The translations under genes were made by a program, and so were the position numbers. The notes beneath the pieces were generated by a model. It did not search any database. It worked only from the letters and a program-made list of their open reading frames with translations, and was not told where the DNA came from. Shown piece after piece: positions 38,628-46,561 of a stretch of 64,000 bases of DNA. The stretch's first letter is position 1; each line of letters begins with the position of its first letter. The stretch comes from a virus, in the IMG/VR virus record IMGVR_UViG_3300049847_000416, positions 31,141-95,140 of that record; one strand, 5' to 3'.

Positions 38628-40112
38628 ATGGACCTGCAATTCTACCCGACACCACCCGCTCTCGCTAGACGGGTGGTGGATAAGTTCACCCGGAAGCCCG
38701 CATACGTCCTTGACCCGGAAGCAGGCACAGGAGCGCTTCTAGAAGCTGTGTTTGAGCGATGGAAGTACACCGACAGCCGCTACATAGACGACAATACGCA
38801 GTGGAAGTCAGACATTCACTTCCGTGCTATCGAGATTGATCCAGAGCGCTGCGCCGTCTTGGGAACGAAAAACTTCCAGGTGATTGGCCTTGACTGGGAA
38901 ACCTACTCGGATCCCACTCCATTCGACGCCATCGTCATGAATCCTCCGTTTTCAAAGGGAGCCCAGCACCTGCTGAAGGCTATCGCGAAGGGGGACAATA
39001 CCGAAATCGCTTGTATGCTAAACCACGAAACCCTGGACAACTTGTGCAATGTCACGCGGGTTTCTCTCCATACCAAGATCACCGCCCTAGGTGGGACAGT
39101 CGAGAATCTTGGCGTGCAAGAGTTTACAGACGACAGGGGTAACAAGGTAGCGGTGAACGTCGATCTGGTGTACGTGTACGTACCGGCGCGCACCGTTGGT
39201 ACCCAGGATCTCCAGGACATCGACACCACGGAACGACCGATTGCAGACTTGCAGGTGGAGAACCTACCGGCGTGTTTGGACGCCCTCGCAAACCTGGAGC
39301 ACTACTTCAATTTGACGGTCCAACACCGGTTTCTTGCGTTCGACCACAACGCGGAGTCGAACCGGTTTCGCGCTTGTCTGAAGCTCAAGAGTCAGGACGC
39401 CAGCAACAGATCGCTGATACCGGAGGACACCAGCTATAAAATGCAGTGGCTGGAACAGTTCCGCAAAGACGCGTGGACCGCTGTAATCAACCGGACCGAG
39501 TTCCGCACCTGGCTGGACAAGAAACAGCGGGCGGAGTTCGAGGAAGAAATCACTCGGGGAGCATTTCACGCGTTCACTGCTACGAACATCCGAGCCACCC
39601 TGGAAACCATTCTGCTCAAGAGGCAGGAGTACTTTGAGAAGTCCTGCGCGAATTGTTTCGATTCGCTCACAAAGTTCTATGCAGGAAATTCGGAGTACCA
39701 TGAAGGTTGGAAGACCAACAAGGCCCACAAGGTGGGCTGGAAGATAATTTTTCCCTATGGGGTGTCGTACGACGCCAAGTTCGATTCGTTCAACCTGTAC
39801 TCCAAGTACGATAGAGAAATTGACATCTACAACGATCTCGACCGGGTGGTGTGCATCCTCACTCGGGAGCCATTCGCAGACTGCAACACTATCGAAAAGG
39901 CTGTGCGGTCGGCGTTGTTGGAGTATGACGCGCGGCGGTGGAAGAGGTCCCCCGGAAAGCCCATCGACGCGGTAAAGGGGATCATCTCGGATCACTTCGA
40001 GATTGATCTGTTCAAGAAAGGAACTGCTCACGTGAAATTTCGTGATCCCAAAGTCTGCGAGGACTTCAATGTTATGGTGGCCAAGGGCAAGAAGTGGCTA
40101 GGTGCCGCATGA
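38628..40112 (+). CDS. DNA adenine methyltransferase-like protein with DUF4942-like C-terminus
   Basis: A 494-aa protein. The class I methyltransferase part has FYPTPPALARRVV, motif I YVLDPEAGTGALLEAV, an acidic RAIEIDPERC and the catalytic NPPF (VMNPPFSKGAQHLL near residue 107), typical of N6-adenine or N4-cytosine enzymes. From about residue 235 a second domain resembles DUF4942 (WLEQFRKDAWTAVINRTEFR, HAFTATNIRATLETILLKRQ, WKTNKAHKVGWKIIFP). Likely use is self-modification against restriction. Start set by the promoter. Confidence 0.85.
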   Translation: MDLQFYPTPPALARRVVDKFTRKPAYVLDPEAGTGALLEAVFERWKYTDSRYIDDNTQWKSDIHFRAIEIDPERCAVLGTKNFQVIGLDWETYSDPTPFDAIVMNPPFSKGAQHLLKAIAKGDNTEIACMLNHETLDNLCNVTRVSLHTKITALGGTVENLGVQEFTDDRGNKVAVNVDLVYVYVPARTVGTQDLQDIDTTERPIADLQVENLPACLDALANLEHYFNLTVQHRFLAFDHNAESNRFRACLKLKSQDASNRSLIPEDTSYKMQWLEQFRKDAWTAVINRTEFRTWLDKKQRAEFEEEITRGAFHAFTATNIRATLETILLKRQEYFEKSCANCFDSLTKFYAGNSEYHEGWKTNKAHKVGWKIIFPYGVSYDAKFDSFNLYSKYDREIDIYNDLDRVVCILTREPFADCNTIEKAVRSALLEYDARRWKRSPGKPIDAVKGIISDHFEIDLFKKGTAHVKFRDPKVCEDFNVMVAKGKKWLGAA

Positions 40113-40534
40113 GTCATCCTTGGCATCCGATTCATTCCGTCCCCATTCCCGAGGGTGTAGCTGTTGACCTATGGGTACCTCAACCTCCCCTACACGGCAA
40201 GACCCGAGGATTCCGCATCCCAGATGCTACGAAGTACGGTGGGAAGATATACGCCACGTACGAAGACGCAGCCGTAGACCAAGCCACGTGTTGGCGATTG
40301 GCAGCCGAAGAAGGGCCGCTGGATCCGGCGCAAGCGGAAGCCCTCGCGAAACAGGAGTGTCTTAGGGAAAACATGCTGCGGATCCGGGAACGGCAAGACG
40401 CGCTGCGATTTGCTGCTTCCCGGCTGTTGGATCATGTCGCGGAACTCGAAAGTGCGTGGAACAAGCACAAAAAGGCCTTAGACACAGAATTCGCTGGCAC
40501 TGCCGCCGCAAATTGTGAGATACTCAAACCATGA
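40109..40534 (+). CDS. 141-aa hypothetical protein
   Basis: ATG 40109 overlaps the methyltransferase stop codon (ATGA). N-terminal half is proline-rich (MSHPWHPIHSVPIPEGVAVD), the C-terminal half a coiled coil (RERQDALRFAASRLLDHVAE). No family is recognised. Confidence 0.7.
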   Translation: MSHPWHPIHSVPIPEGVAVDLWVPQPPLHGKTRGFRIPDATKYGGKIYATYEDAAVDQATCWRLAAEEGPLDPAQAEALAKQECLRENMLRIRERQDALRFAASRLLDHVAELESAWNKHKKALDTEFAGTAAANCEILKP

Positions 40535-40761
40535 AACCTCTCACCCTACTAGACTTGGTTGTCGGCGTCGAAGTAGACGGGCGTCACTACGATTTGATGG
40601 GAAAGTCCTTTTCCGCTCAAGACGTGCTCATCGTCTATTTTACTGAGAATCCTGAGAAGACGAAAGTGTTGCAGGAGAACCAGGCGCATGCCAACGCAGC
40701 CGACTGGATGGCGTACGTTGCGGTGTCCTGCATGCTCGAACAGAAAGAAGTCCCGAAATGA
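40531..40761 (+). CDS. 76-aa hypothetical protein
   Basis: ATG 40531 overlaps the upstream stop (ATGA). MKPLTLLDLVVGVEVDGRHY gives a beta-hairpin-like start, followed by a helical acidic part. No motif is recognised. Confidence 0.7.
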   Translation: MKPLTLLDLVVGVEVDGRHYDLMGKSFSAQDVLIVYFTENPEKTKVLQENQAHANAADWMAYVAVSCMLEQKEVPK

Positions 40762-40883
40762 AACCCTCCATGTCTGCCCGGTTGAGTAACCGGACACTTG
40801 AGGCAGAAGCCAGCATAACCTCCCTGAAAGCTCGCGTGCACGAACTGGAGTGGTCCGCGAAGCAGAGCACAGATGAAGATTAG
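40758..40883 (+). CDS. 41-aa hypothetical protein
   Basis: ATG 40758 overlaps the upstream stop (ATGA) and the end overlaps the next start by 11 bases. The product (MKPSMSARLSNRTLEAEASI...) is one long helix, likely coiled coil. Confidence 0.6.
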   Translation: MKPSMSARLSNRTLEAEASITSLKARVHELEWSAKQSTDED

Positions 40884-41187
40884 TAGCCTCAAACCAGGCC
40901 AGATCCTCTACCGCGTGAGTAAAGTGAAGATGGGAAACACGACCAGGAACACGGTTCAGGTGTTTCGAGTGGTCATCCGTGATATTTGCCCCGTAAGCAA
41001 AAGTTTCTGGGCATCCGTGAACGGGAATCCTGCCCAGCAGTATAGCAAGGTACCTCCCAACTGGAGAGCCAAGAAGCCCGTGCTGGTGAGGTCTTTGATG
41101 GGCTACCAACGCCGAGCTACTGCCGCAGAAATAAAGGCGGCGACGGCGTTGGAAGAACACTCCGAGTACATTCTGGTAAAGAGTTGA
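40873..41187 (+). CDS. 104-aa hypothetical protein
   Basis: ATG 40873. MKISSLKPGQILYRVSKVKM begins a basic beta-rich domain reminiscent of small barrel proteins; the end is helical. Fits the packed operon. No family is recognised. Confidence 0.7.
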   Translation: MKISSLKPGQILYRVSKVKMGNTTRNTVQVFRVVIRDICPVSKSFWASVNGNPAQQYSKVPPNWRAKKPVLVRSLMGYQRRATAAEIKAATALEEHSEYILVKS

Positions 41188-41190
41188 CGT

Positions 41191-41391
41191 ATGTCTTGTT
41201 TCGTAACGCGCTTGGTCCCTGGAGTTTCGCTGGACTACGAGTACGCGGGTATTGACGAAAAGACGGCCACGGAAATCTATGAGATGCTGCGTGGTAGCAC
41301 GGATCACGTGCAGCTATTCATCCACGGCGTGATGCGCCGGGAGTGGATCCCCGGAAATCTGGTGGCTCCCTACTTCGGTGGCGATTGCTAG
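41191..41391 (+). CDS. 66-aa hypothetical protein
   Basis: ATG 41191, three bases after the upstream stop. MSCFVTRLVPGVSLDYEYAG precedes a helix and a short beta end. Last gene before the promoter at 41.4 kb. Confidence 0.65.
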   Translation: MSCFVTRLVPGVSLDYEYAGIDEKTATEIYEMLRGSTDHVQLFIHGVMRREWIPGNLVAPYFGGDC

Positions 41392-41399
41392 TACTTTTT

Positions 41400-41439
41400 G
41401 GCTATTGACTGACAAGAAGATATCGGAGAGAATGAGTTC
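41400..41439 (+). promoter_or_regulatory. Leaderless promoter TTGACT-17-GAGAAT-6-ATG
   Basis: -35 at 41405-41410, 17-base spacer, -10 GAGAAT at 41428-41433, six bases to ATG 41440. Upstream block AGTAC-N5-GGCTAT is present. A GGAG also lies in the spacer end, but too far from the ATG to be decisive. Confidence 0.7.
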
Positions 41440-41847
41440 ATGACCAACCAAGAAGCGTTCGATATCGTATGGCACAAGTTTGTGGTTGAGGGGGCTCCCG
41501 CTTCCATCAACGATTTCGGCGAATGCCAGTACGGACCCCCAGACACCACGGGATGCGCTGTGGCATGTTTGATCGACAACTGGGATGCTCGCCAGTACCT
41601 GCACGACAACGAAACCCAGCCGCTCAGCGTGATCTTGGACTCGTGCCCGTATCCTCTGCCTGCCGGCTTGAAAGACAACCCCTCGATTCTGGCTGTGCTG
41701 CGTAGCTGCCACGACCGGGCTGCCCGCGATACTGTGCGTGGGTATCGTGATGACCAGAAGAAGTTTACCGATGATATCCGCCGGCGGCTGACCAAAGTGG
41801 CGTTTGATCTCGGATTGATGCTGGGACCAGAACCGGAGGCCGCGTGA
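41440..41847 (+). CDS. GC(A/I)xxCLID-family protein
   Basis: A 135-aa protein with TTGCAVACLIDNWDARQYLHD near residue 36, followed by a helical C-terminus. The protein at 58.5-58.9 kb has the matching RGCAIGCLIDDPQLRKYIRD, and both start with a similar AFDxIWxxFxV stretch, so the two are homologues on opposite strands. They look distantly related to the CGTxxCxAG family. Function unknown. Confidence 0.75.
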   Translation: MTNQEAFDIVWHKFVVEGAPASINDFGECQYGPPDTTGCAVACLIDNWDARQYLHDNETQPLSVILDSCPYPLPAGLKDNPSILAVLRSCHDRAARDTVRGYRDDQKKFTDDIRRRLTKVAFDLGLMLGPEPEAA

Positions 41848-42056
41848 TCAACCGGAACACGAAATTCTGTGTAACCTGTGCATACAGTGCTCTGTGGGAG
41901 GGCACGTACATGTGTTACAGTCCCAAGCTGACAACCATCAGTCTAGTGACGGGGGAAAGCTCTCCAGTCAACTGTGAGATAGTGAGGCCGTCGAAGTGTC
42001 TCGGAAAGCAGTGGACACCGCGTGAACCTGGTGCCGGTGGAACCCCGGAGCACTAA
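41844..42056 (+). CDS. Cys-rich zinc-binding-like protein
   Basis: A 70-aa protein with FCVTCAYS, a third Cys in YMCYSP, and later Cys in PVNCEIVRPSKCLG; a pattern seen in small phage proteins that probably bind zinc. GTG 41844 overlaps the upstream stop (GTGA). Confidence 0.75.
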   Translation: MINRNTKFCVTCAYSALWEGTYMCYSPKLTTISLVTGESSPVNCEIVRPSKCLGKQWTPREPGAGGTPEH

Positions 42057-42065
42057 TAGGAACTC

Positions 42066-42251
42066 ATGCAGATTCACGTCACCGATGTTCGCACCAGTCC
42101 CGCTTCTGACCTGGGTATCTGGCGGCAAACCAATTTTTGGGTATCTGACCCGGATGGGTACCTCTTCTTTCCCGTAGCTGGGGCTCCATCCGAGTCTCAC
42201 CAGGGTGCTATTCTCTGCGAGGGCCGTGTAGTCGGCTTTTGTACAACCTGA
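42066..42251 (+). CDS. 61-aa hypothetical protein
   Basis: ATG 42066 with TAGGAAC upstream. A small beta-rich protein (MQIHVTDVRTSPASDLGIWR). No motif is recognised. Confidence 0.65.
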   Translation: MQIHVTDVRTSPASDLGIWRQTNFWVSDPDGYLFFPVAGAPSESHQGAILCEGRVVGFCTT

Positions 42252-42259
42252 AAGGAAAC

Positions 42260-42457
42260 ATGAAACCTCTCACCCAACCATTCGTTACCCCTGAACAGAA
42301 AGCCATGCTGGCGCAGAGCCAAGCCTTGCATCTCCAGATCGAGGCCATCCGAGGACGCCGAGCTAAGGCCCGCGAAGCCGTTGCCCTGTGCGATGCTCAG
42401 TTGGAGGAACTGTACAAGCAACTGTCATCAGTTCGCCACCCACCGAAAGAAGACTAA
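42260..42457 (+). CDS. 65-aa coiled-coil protein
   Basis: ATG 42260 with AAAGGAAAC upstream. MKPLTQPFVTPEQKAMLAQS then a coiled coil to the end. The stop shares its last base with the next start (TAATG). Confidence 0.7.
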   Translation: MKPLTQPFVTPEQKAMLAQSQALHLQIEAIRGRRAKAREAVALCDAQLEELYKQLSSVRHPPKED

Positions 42458-42792
42458 TGTACGGAATTTTTTATCCCGAGGACGCGGAAGACAGGGCGCA
42501 AATTATCGGGTTGTTCTACCTGAAAAGCACCGCTGACGAGACGCTGGAGAGACACCTGAAGCGGATGGAACGGCTGAAAGCTCGCGGTGCTGAGTTACGG
42601 CGGGAGACAGAGGCGATCCGTGCGAAAAGTTTGCCGTTCGACGAGGCTGTAGAAGCCCTGAGCGCTGCGAAGGCCAAATATGCGCTGGACACACAGGGAG
42701 AACAGTGGTATAGCTCGGATCCTGATGATTACGCAGTAAGAGAGCTAGAAGTCGGTGTACTGTGCCCGGATGGCCTGGCAAACTGCACCTGA
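42457..42792 (+). CDS. 111-aa coiled-coil protein
   Basis: ATG 42457 overlaps the upstream stop (TAATG). N-terminal MYGIFYPEDAEDRAQIIGLF, then a long charged coiled coil (LERHLKRMERLKARGAELRR). No family is recognised. Confidence 0.7.
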   Translation: MYGIFYPEDAEDRAQIIGLFYLKSTADETLERHLKRMERLKARGAELRRETEAIRAKSLPFDEAVEALSAAKAKYALDTQGEQWYSSDPDDYAVRELEVGVLCPDGLANCT

Positions 42793-42804
42793 ACAGTACC
42801 TTTG

Positions 42805-42844
42805 GGCTATAGGTGTGAGTCGGGTTCTGTGTTAGGATCAAAGC
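42805..42844 (+). promoter_or_regulatory. Leaderless promoter with TAGGAT -10
   Basis: -10 TAGGAT at 42833-42838, six bases to ATG 42845. The -35 position reads TAGGTG, the weakest of the set, but the upstream block AGTACCTTTGGGCTAT sits at exactly the same distance (40 bases from ATG) as in the other copies. Confidence 0.55.
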
Positions 42845-43279
42845 ATGAAACCAAACGAGCTTCTGGCCCTCGTTCTGAGACACATCTGGATTAACAGCTA
42901 CTATCCCAACCATGCAGATCTCGTCTTGCTCGCGGGGAGTGAGCGGGTGGGGGACTTCATCGGGCAGTTGGAAAACAACCCCGATGCTTTGACACCCTTG
43001 CACCCTGAGTCGGTGGGCATCGAACAAGATTCTGCCCGGCAAGCGGCTCTGTTCCGGTTAACTCAGTTGCATTTCTGGTCGTGCTGGACGACCGGTGGAG
43101 AAATTTACTTGTCCGAGTTGTTCGACTTGTGCGAGCGCTTGCATGGGAAAGGGTCCACTGTCCTACTGCAAGCGTACAACGCCCAAGGCCAGTCTGTGGC
43201 CAAGTTGGACGTGAGTTTACCGCATCATTGGACACTGCGAGTCGATGGCCGTGTCGCTGGTATGACGTTCCTAGGATAA
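42845..43279 (+). CDS. 144-aa hypothetical protein
   Basis: Start set by the promoter; no ribosome binding site. The first half has WINSYYPNHADLVLLAGSER, the second is beta-rich (STVLLQAYNAQGQSVAKLDV). No family is recognised. Confidence 0.7.
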   Translation: MKPNELLALVLRHIWINSYYPNHADLVLLAGSERVGDFIGQLENNPDALTPLHPESVGIEQDSARQAALFRLTQLHFWSCWTTGGEIYLSELFDLCERLHGKGSTVLLQAYNAQGQSVAKLDVSLPHHWTLRVDGRVAGMTFLG

Positions 43280-43281
43280 CA

Positions 43282-43722
43282 ATGAAGACCACGAAACCTG
43301 AAAACGTACAGAGGTTGATCGAGCACCTGAAAAGCCTGCCGGATGGTGATTCTCTAGGACTACTGGGTATCACTCTGATGAACAACGCCAGTCAGGACCA
43401 CCCGACCTGTGGTACCGTTGGCTGCATCGCCGGCGAGGCCTACATGCTTATGCACGGAGTTTGTTTGCCACCTGAGAAAGGAGCATGGCCCATCATTTTG
43501 CTGAGCGCAACAGACTACTTGGGTCTGGACCCGGAAGAGGCCAGATCGGTGTTCTTTGTGCACGCGTGGCCGGAACGCTTGCGATGGAAAGCTCGGATGT
43601 GGCAGACTCCCGCAGGGAGGTTCTCGTCTTTATCGGCTGAGCGCGAATTCATGATCGCGCGGCTGGAAATGCTGCTGACTGATACCCCAACGACTGGAGA
43701 ACAATACCTTGACTGCGACTAA
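43282..43722 (+). CDS. TTKPENV/CGTVGCIAGEA-family protein, copy 1
   Basis: A 146-aa member of the paralogue family starting MKTTKPENVQRLIEHLKSLP and bearing HPTCGTVGCIAGEAYMLM near residue 41. A later block YLGLDPEEARSVFF and W-P-E matches the other copies; the end (LEMLL) is extended here by about 15 residues. ATG 43282 has AGGAT upstream. Conserved Cys and Gly residues suggest a small metal-binding or thiol fold, unproven. Confidence 0.8.
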   Translation: MKTTKPENVQRLIEHLKSLPDGDSLGLLGITLMNNASQDHPTCGTVGCIAGEAYMLMHGVCLPPEKGAWPIILLSATDYLGLDPEEARSVFFVHAWPERLRWKARMWQTPAGRFSSLSAEREFMIARLEMLLTDTPTTGEQYLDCD

Positions 43723-44185
43723 CACCGATACATCGGATGACAATTTCCCGGCACTGCGCCGCCACCTGGACGAGACACCGGAAGAACGGGCGACACGCCT
43801 GTATAACATCCTCCAGATGAATCCGCACAAGGCATCAGTGCATGCCCCCAGTCACCTGCTCACACTGTTGTATGAGCAGAAAATTTCGCTCGCGAAAGCC
43901 TGTGAGTGGCTGGCAAATTACGCCGCTGGCCGTGTGGATCCTCTACTGGATCTCGATAAAATCAAGGACCTGGACCCGGCGCTAGGGCAATTGGTGCCGA
44001 AGTTCATTGTCTATCTGGGCGTTTCTCCCTACACGACGGAAGACAAGCGCCTGGAAGTTTGCAACATCGGGTGGTGGGCTGCCCGGCTCCAGTCACAGGA
44101 GCGATTCGAATTCACGCGAGATGGAAACACGTACTCCGCGTTTGTGCGTAGCATCGAGCGCGTGCCGTGGGGCGGGAAAGCATGA
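43709..44185 (+). CDS. 158-aa hypothetical protein
   Basis: TTG 43709 with GGAG upstream overlaps the previous gene by 14 bases. N-terminal acidic region (TATNTDTSDDNFPALRRHLD), then a helical body with WLANYAAGRVDPLLDLDKIK. No family is recognised. Confidence 0.65.
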   Translation: MTATNTDTSDDNFPALRRHLDETPEERATRLYNILQMNPHKASVHAPSHLLTLLYEQKISLAKACEWLANYAAGRVDPLLDLDKIKDLDPALGQLVPKFIVYLGVSPYTTEDKRLEVCNIGWWAARLQSQERFEFTRDGNTYSAFVRSIERVPWGGKA

Positions 44186-44448
44186 GGTACCAGCGAAAAA
44201 TGCGGCGCATTGAACAGAGCGCCAAGAAGACCCTGGACATTCTGATGCCCCTCGGGGTGGTCGCCGTCAAGTTGGACCGGAAGCGGTCCCGCCTGAACTT
44301 GTGGTTTCGGCGTACAGAGCCAGAGGTGTACATAAGCGTTACCATCGCACTTTTTCAGCATGACAATCCGTCCCTGTACAGCCTTGTTCTCCGTGAGTTG
44401 GACTCGTACGGGGACGAAGTGCTGGCTGGCACTGCACCGGAGGTATGA
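44182..44448 (+). CDS. 88-aa hypothetical protein
   Basis: ATG 44182 overlaps the upstream stop (ATGA). Basic N-terminus (MRYQRKMRRIEQSAKKTLDI) and beta-rich remainder. No motif is recognised. Confidence 0.65.
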   Translation: MRYQRKMRRIEQSAKKTLDILMPLGVVAVKLDRKRSRLNLWFRRTEPEVYISVTIALFQHDNPSLYSLVLRELDSYGDEVLAGTAPEV

Positions 44449-44452
44449 AGAC

Positions 44453-44899
44453 ATGTTTGATCCAACAATACCATACCCGCTTTCCACGGATGCCGTTGAG
44501 CACACCCGAAGTGAAATCGAGCACTATGAGCGTCGATTAGTAGTCCTGCGGCAAAGATTGGGCCACTCCTACCGCACAGACACGTGTCTACTCAAGCTGG
44601 GCGGTACGTACCTGCGCCCACAACCTGCACTGGTGCTGCCAGAGCCCAAGTACGGTATCACTGTGTGGGAAAACAATGGTCCTTCTTACCCGGTAGGGGC
44701 GATCAAGTTCGTGTGGAAAGGGCTCCGCCACCCGGATACCCGCGAGGCGGTCCTAGAGCCTGAGGGATTCGTCGGGATCTGGGATTACCGGGTGCTTCAT
44801 GACATATTGGAGGAAACCCGGAAGAAGGTTTCCCACCTGAAGTTCCTGGCTCGATTCAGCCGGCCCCTGAAGCGGGCGCTCAAGAAAGTAGGTTTGTAG
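44453..44899 (+). CDS. 148-aa hypothetical protein
   Basis: ATG 44453 with GGAGG nine bases upstream. Early coiled-coil helix (HTRSEIEHYERRLVVLRQRL), central beta region, basic C-terminus (RPLKRALKKVGL). No family is recognised. Confidence 0.7.
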   Translation: MFDPTIPYPLSTDAVEHTRSEIEHYERRLVVLRQRLGHSYRTDTCLLKLGGTYLRPQPALVLPEPKYGITVWENNGPSYPVGAIKFVWKGLRHPDTREAVLEPEGFVGIWDYRVLHDILEETRKKVSHLKFLARFSRPLKRALKKVGL

Positions 44900-44900
44900 T

Positions 44901-45311
44901 ATGAAAACAACAAAACCAGAGAACGTGCGGCTGCTAATCGCCCACCTCAAGTCTTTGCCAAACGGCAAATCATCTCACTCTTCTCTCATGGATCTCGCCG
45001 TTAATAACCATCCGACCTGTGGCACCGTCGGCTGTATTGCCGGCGAAGCGTACCGCCTCCAGTACCTGCATCGGCCGGCGGGTCTCGCCGCTTCGGAACG
45101 GATCTGGAACCTATCGTGGCCATCTATCGCTCACTCTGCTGAGAAGTGGCTAGGTCTTTGGGATGGAGAGGGCCACTCCATATTTCACGTGAATCAGTGG
45201 CCCGAAGACCTGTATCAAAAATACCGGGTGTGGGCCAGGACACCGAGAAAGACGCTCAAAGGGGAGCGGGCGCTAATGATCAAGCGGCTGGAACGGCTAC
45301 TGAAAGCCTAG
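44901..45311 (+). CDS. TTKPENV/CGTVGCIAGEA-family protein, copy 2
   Basis: A 136-aa paralogue: MKTTKPENVRLLIAHLKSLP, then NHPTCGTVGCIAGEAYRL near residue 38, KWLGL, and a basic end GERALMIKRLERLL. Very close to copies 1, 3 and 4 at the N-terminus. It is the last gene before the promoter at 45.3 kb. Confidence 0.8.
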   Translation: MKTTKPENVRLLIAHLKSLPNGKSSHSSLMDLAVNNHPTCGTVGCIAGEAYRLQYLHRPAGLAASERIWNLSWPSIAHSAEKWLGLWDGEGHSIFHVNQWPEDLYQKYRVWARTPRKTLKGERALMIKRLERLLKA

Positions 45312-45315
45312 TACC

Positions 45316-45359
45316 AGCGGCCTATTGACGGTGCAGCCTGAGTTTGGTAAGCTCAGTTC
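45316..45359 (+). promoter_or_regulatory. Leaderless promoter TTGACG-17-TAAGCT-6-ATG
   Basis: -35 at 45325-45330, 17-base spacer, -10 TAAGCT at 45348-45353, six bases to ATG 45360. The upstream block GTACCAGCGGCCTAT is nearly identical to a promoterless copy at 62.76 kb. Confidence 0.75.
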
Positions 45360-45626
45360 ATGCCCTACATCGCAATGGACAACAATCGGTACCTGGGAGA
45401 GCACAGTTGTGGTCTGTACCACTACGGAGACCACACTATGGTGCGGAAGTGCTGCGTGGAAGACTGCGCAAAGTACGCCCAGCTTGCCATGAAGAACGCC
45501 CTGACTCCGTATCATCCCGCGTATCAGATTTACAAAGCAGCGTGGGGGCAACTCACAGACGCGGAACAGAAGCTCGCGCCACGGCTGACATACGCCATCA
45601 ACACCGGATTCACGGAGGTAAAATGA
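45360..45626 (+). CDS. 88-aa Cys-containing protein
   Basis: Start set by the promoter. HSCGLYHYGDHTMVRKCCVEDC holds four Cys and two His within 25 residues (about 16-36), a possible zinc site. The C-terminus is helical and ends NTGFTEVK, identical in its last seven residues to the next protein because of a DNA repeat. Confidence 0.75.
   Translation: MPYIAMDNNRYLGEHSCGLYHYGDHTMVRKCCVEDCAKYAQLAMKNALTPYHPAYQIYKAAWGQLTDAEQKLAPRLTYAINTGFTEVK
45603..45626 (+). repeat. 24-bp direct repeat, left copy
   Basis: Identical to 45842-45865. It contains the codons for TGFTEVK-stop, the strong ribosome binding site GGAGG and the overlapping ATGA start of the next gene. The two copies bracket the 80-aa gene exactly. 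Confidence 0.9.
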
Positions 45627-45865
45627 CACTGCTCGAATCTCAGACCCTTAAGAATGGTGACATCCTGAGGCATAACGGAAATTGGGCGAACAGAATCGGT
45701 TTGGCCAAGGAATATGAGGTACTTTCTGTAGACGAGAGTCACCTCCGGGTTAAGGATTCCAGAGGCTTTGTCAGCCTGTACACGTTCGGGTGCGCTCTAT
45801 TCGTAACCCGTGACTTTCTAGCTAGCTGTACCCAAAACGAAACCGGATTCACGGAGGTAAAATGA
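45623..45865 (+). CDS. 80-aa protein bracketed by direct repeats
   Basis: ATG 45623 overlaps the upstream stop (ATGA) and follows GGAGG by five bases. MTLLESQTLKNGDILRHNGN begins a small beta-rich domain with VDESHLRVKDSRGFVSLYTF. The 24-bp repeat at both ends suggests insertion of this gene as a cassette or duplication at the junction. No family is recognised. Confidence 0.75.
   Translation: MTLLESQTLKNGDILRHNGNWANRIGLAKEYEVLSVDESHLRVKDSRGFVSLYTFGCALFVTRDFLASCTQNETGFTEVK
45842..45865 (+). repeat. 24-bp direct repeat, right copy
   Basis: Identical to 45603-45626; couples the 80-aa gene to the 122-aa gene. Confidence 0.9.
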
Positions 45866-46230
45866 TTGATCACGCGCCCAAGATGGGCCAATTGATTTAC
45901 GACACGCCAGAAAGGGACGCGGTTCACTTCGCGTTATTCCCAGCGGAAGCCGCCCAAGAATTGCATCCCGGTCGCCCGGTGGGACTATCGGGGTTGCAGT
46001 ACGGCGACGTGCACCGTGTTGTCTGCGTTGCCCGAGAGCAGGCGGTGGGGATTGTTGATCCCTTCCTGGGTCGCATCGTGCAACCGGGGGAACGGTGTTG
46101 GATCATGCTGTACCCTAACACCATTACGGATCTGAAGCACGTCTGGACACACCCAAAAGTGCCGATTCTTGTACCCGTAGAGGCCGAGGCCGAGGATGTG
46201 GACGACGACTTCTACCGGTGTAATTGCTGA
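45862..46230 (+). CDS. 122-aa hypothetical protein
   Basis: ATG 45862 overlaps the upstream stop (ATGA), with GGAGG upstream. Mixed fold with a final acidic stretch (VEAEAEDVDDDF) and CNC at the end. No family is recognised. Confidence 0.7.
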   Translation: MIDHAPKMGQLIYDTPERDAVHFALFPAEAAQELHPGRPVGLSGLQYGDVHRVVCVAREQAVGIVDPFLGRIVQPGERCWIMLYPNTITDLKHVWTHPKVPILVPVEAEAEDVDDDFYRCNC

Positions 46231-46544
46231 TGGCCCCCGAAACGCTAGGTCTCACCAAGGTAGATGCGTACATCGCCGCTATGCAACCGGGGGAAGTCGG
46301 GTTGGTGCTGTGCGACAACTTCCGGCAGGCGTCCGCAGTGTTGAGTACAGTGATTTGGGACTACTGTACTGGTGTTGACGCAACGGGCTATTTTAACGGT
46401 TCCGCACGTGTTTTGCGTATCAACGATGCGGAAATTTTCTTCCGGTGGGAGTTGGAGTCACTCGACGCCCTGGAGGTAAACCACTATCTGAATCTCTCCA
46501 CTGATCCACGCAGCGAAATACGGTGTAAACAGTGCCGCCGTTAG
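46230..46544 (+). CDS. 104-aa hypothetical protein
   Basis: ATG 46230 shares its first base with the upstream stop (TGATG). MAPETLGLTKVDAYIAAMQP opens a mixed fold, ending in RCKQCRR with one Cys pair. No family is recognised. Confidence 0.65.
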   Translation: MAPETLGLTKVDAYIAAMQPGEVGLVLCDNFRQASAVLSTVIWDYCTGVDATGYFNGSARVLRINDAEIFFRWELESLDALEVNHYLNLSTDPRSEIRCKQCRR

Positions 46545-46561
46545 ACCGGAGCCACAACAGC

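Noticed and set aside
38386-38742. Arginine/threonine/proline-rich plus-strand frame
   Set aside because: It is a second frame of the Ser/Asp-rich low-complexity tail of the membrane protein and overlaps the methyltransferase start.
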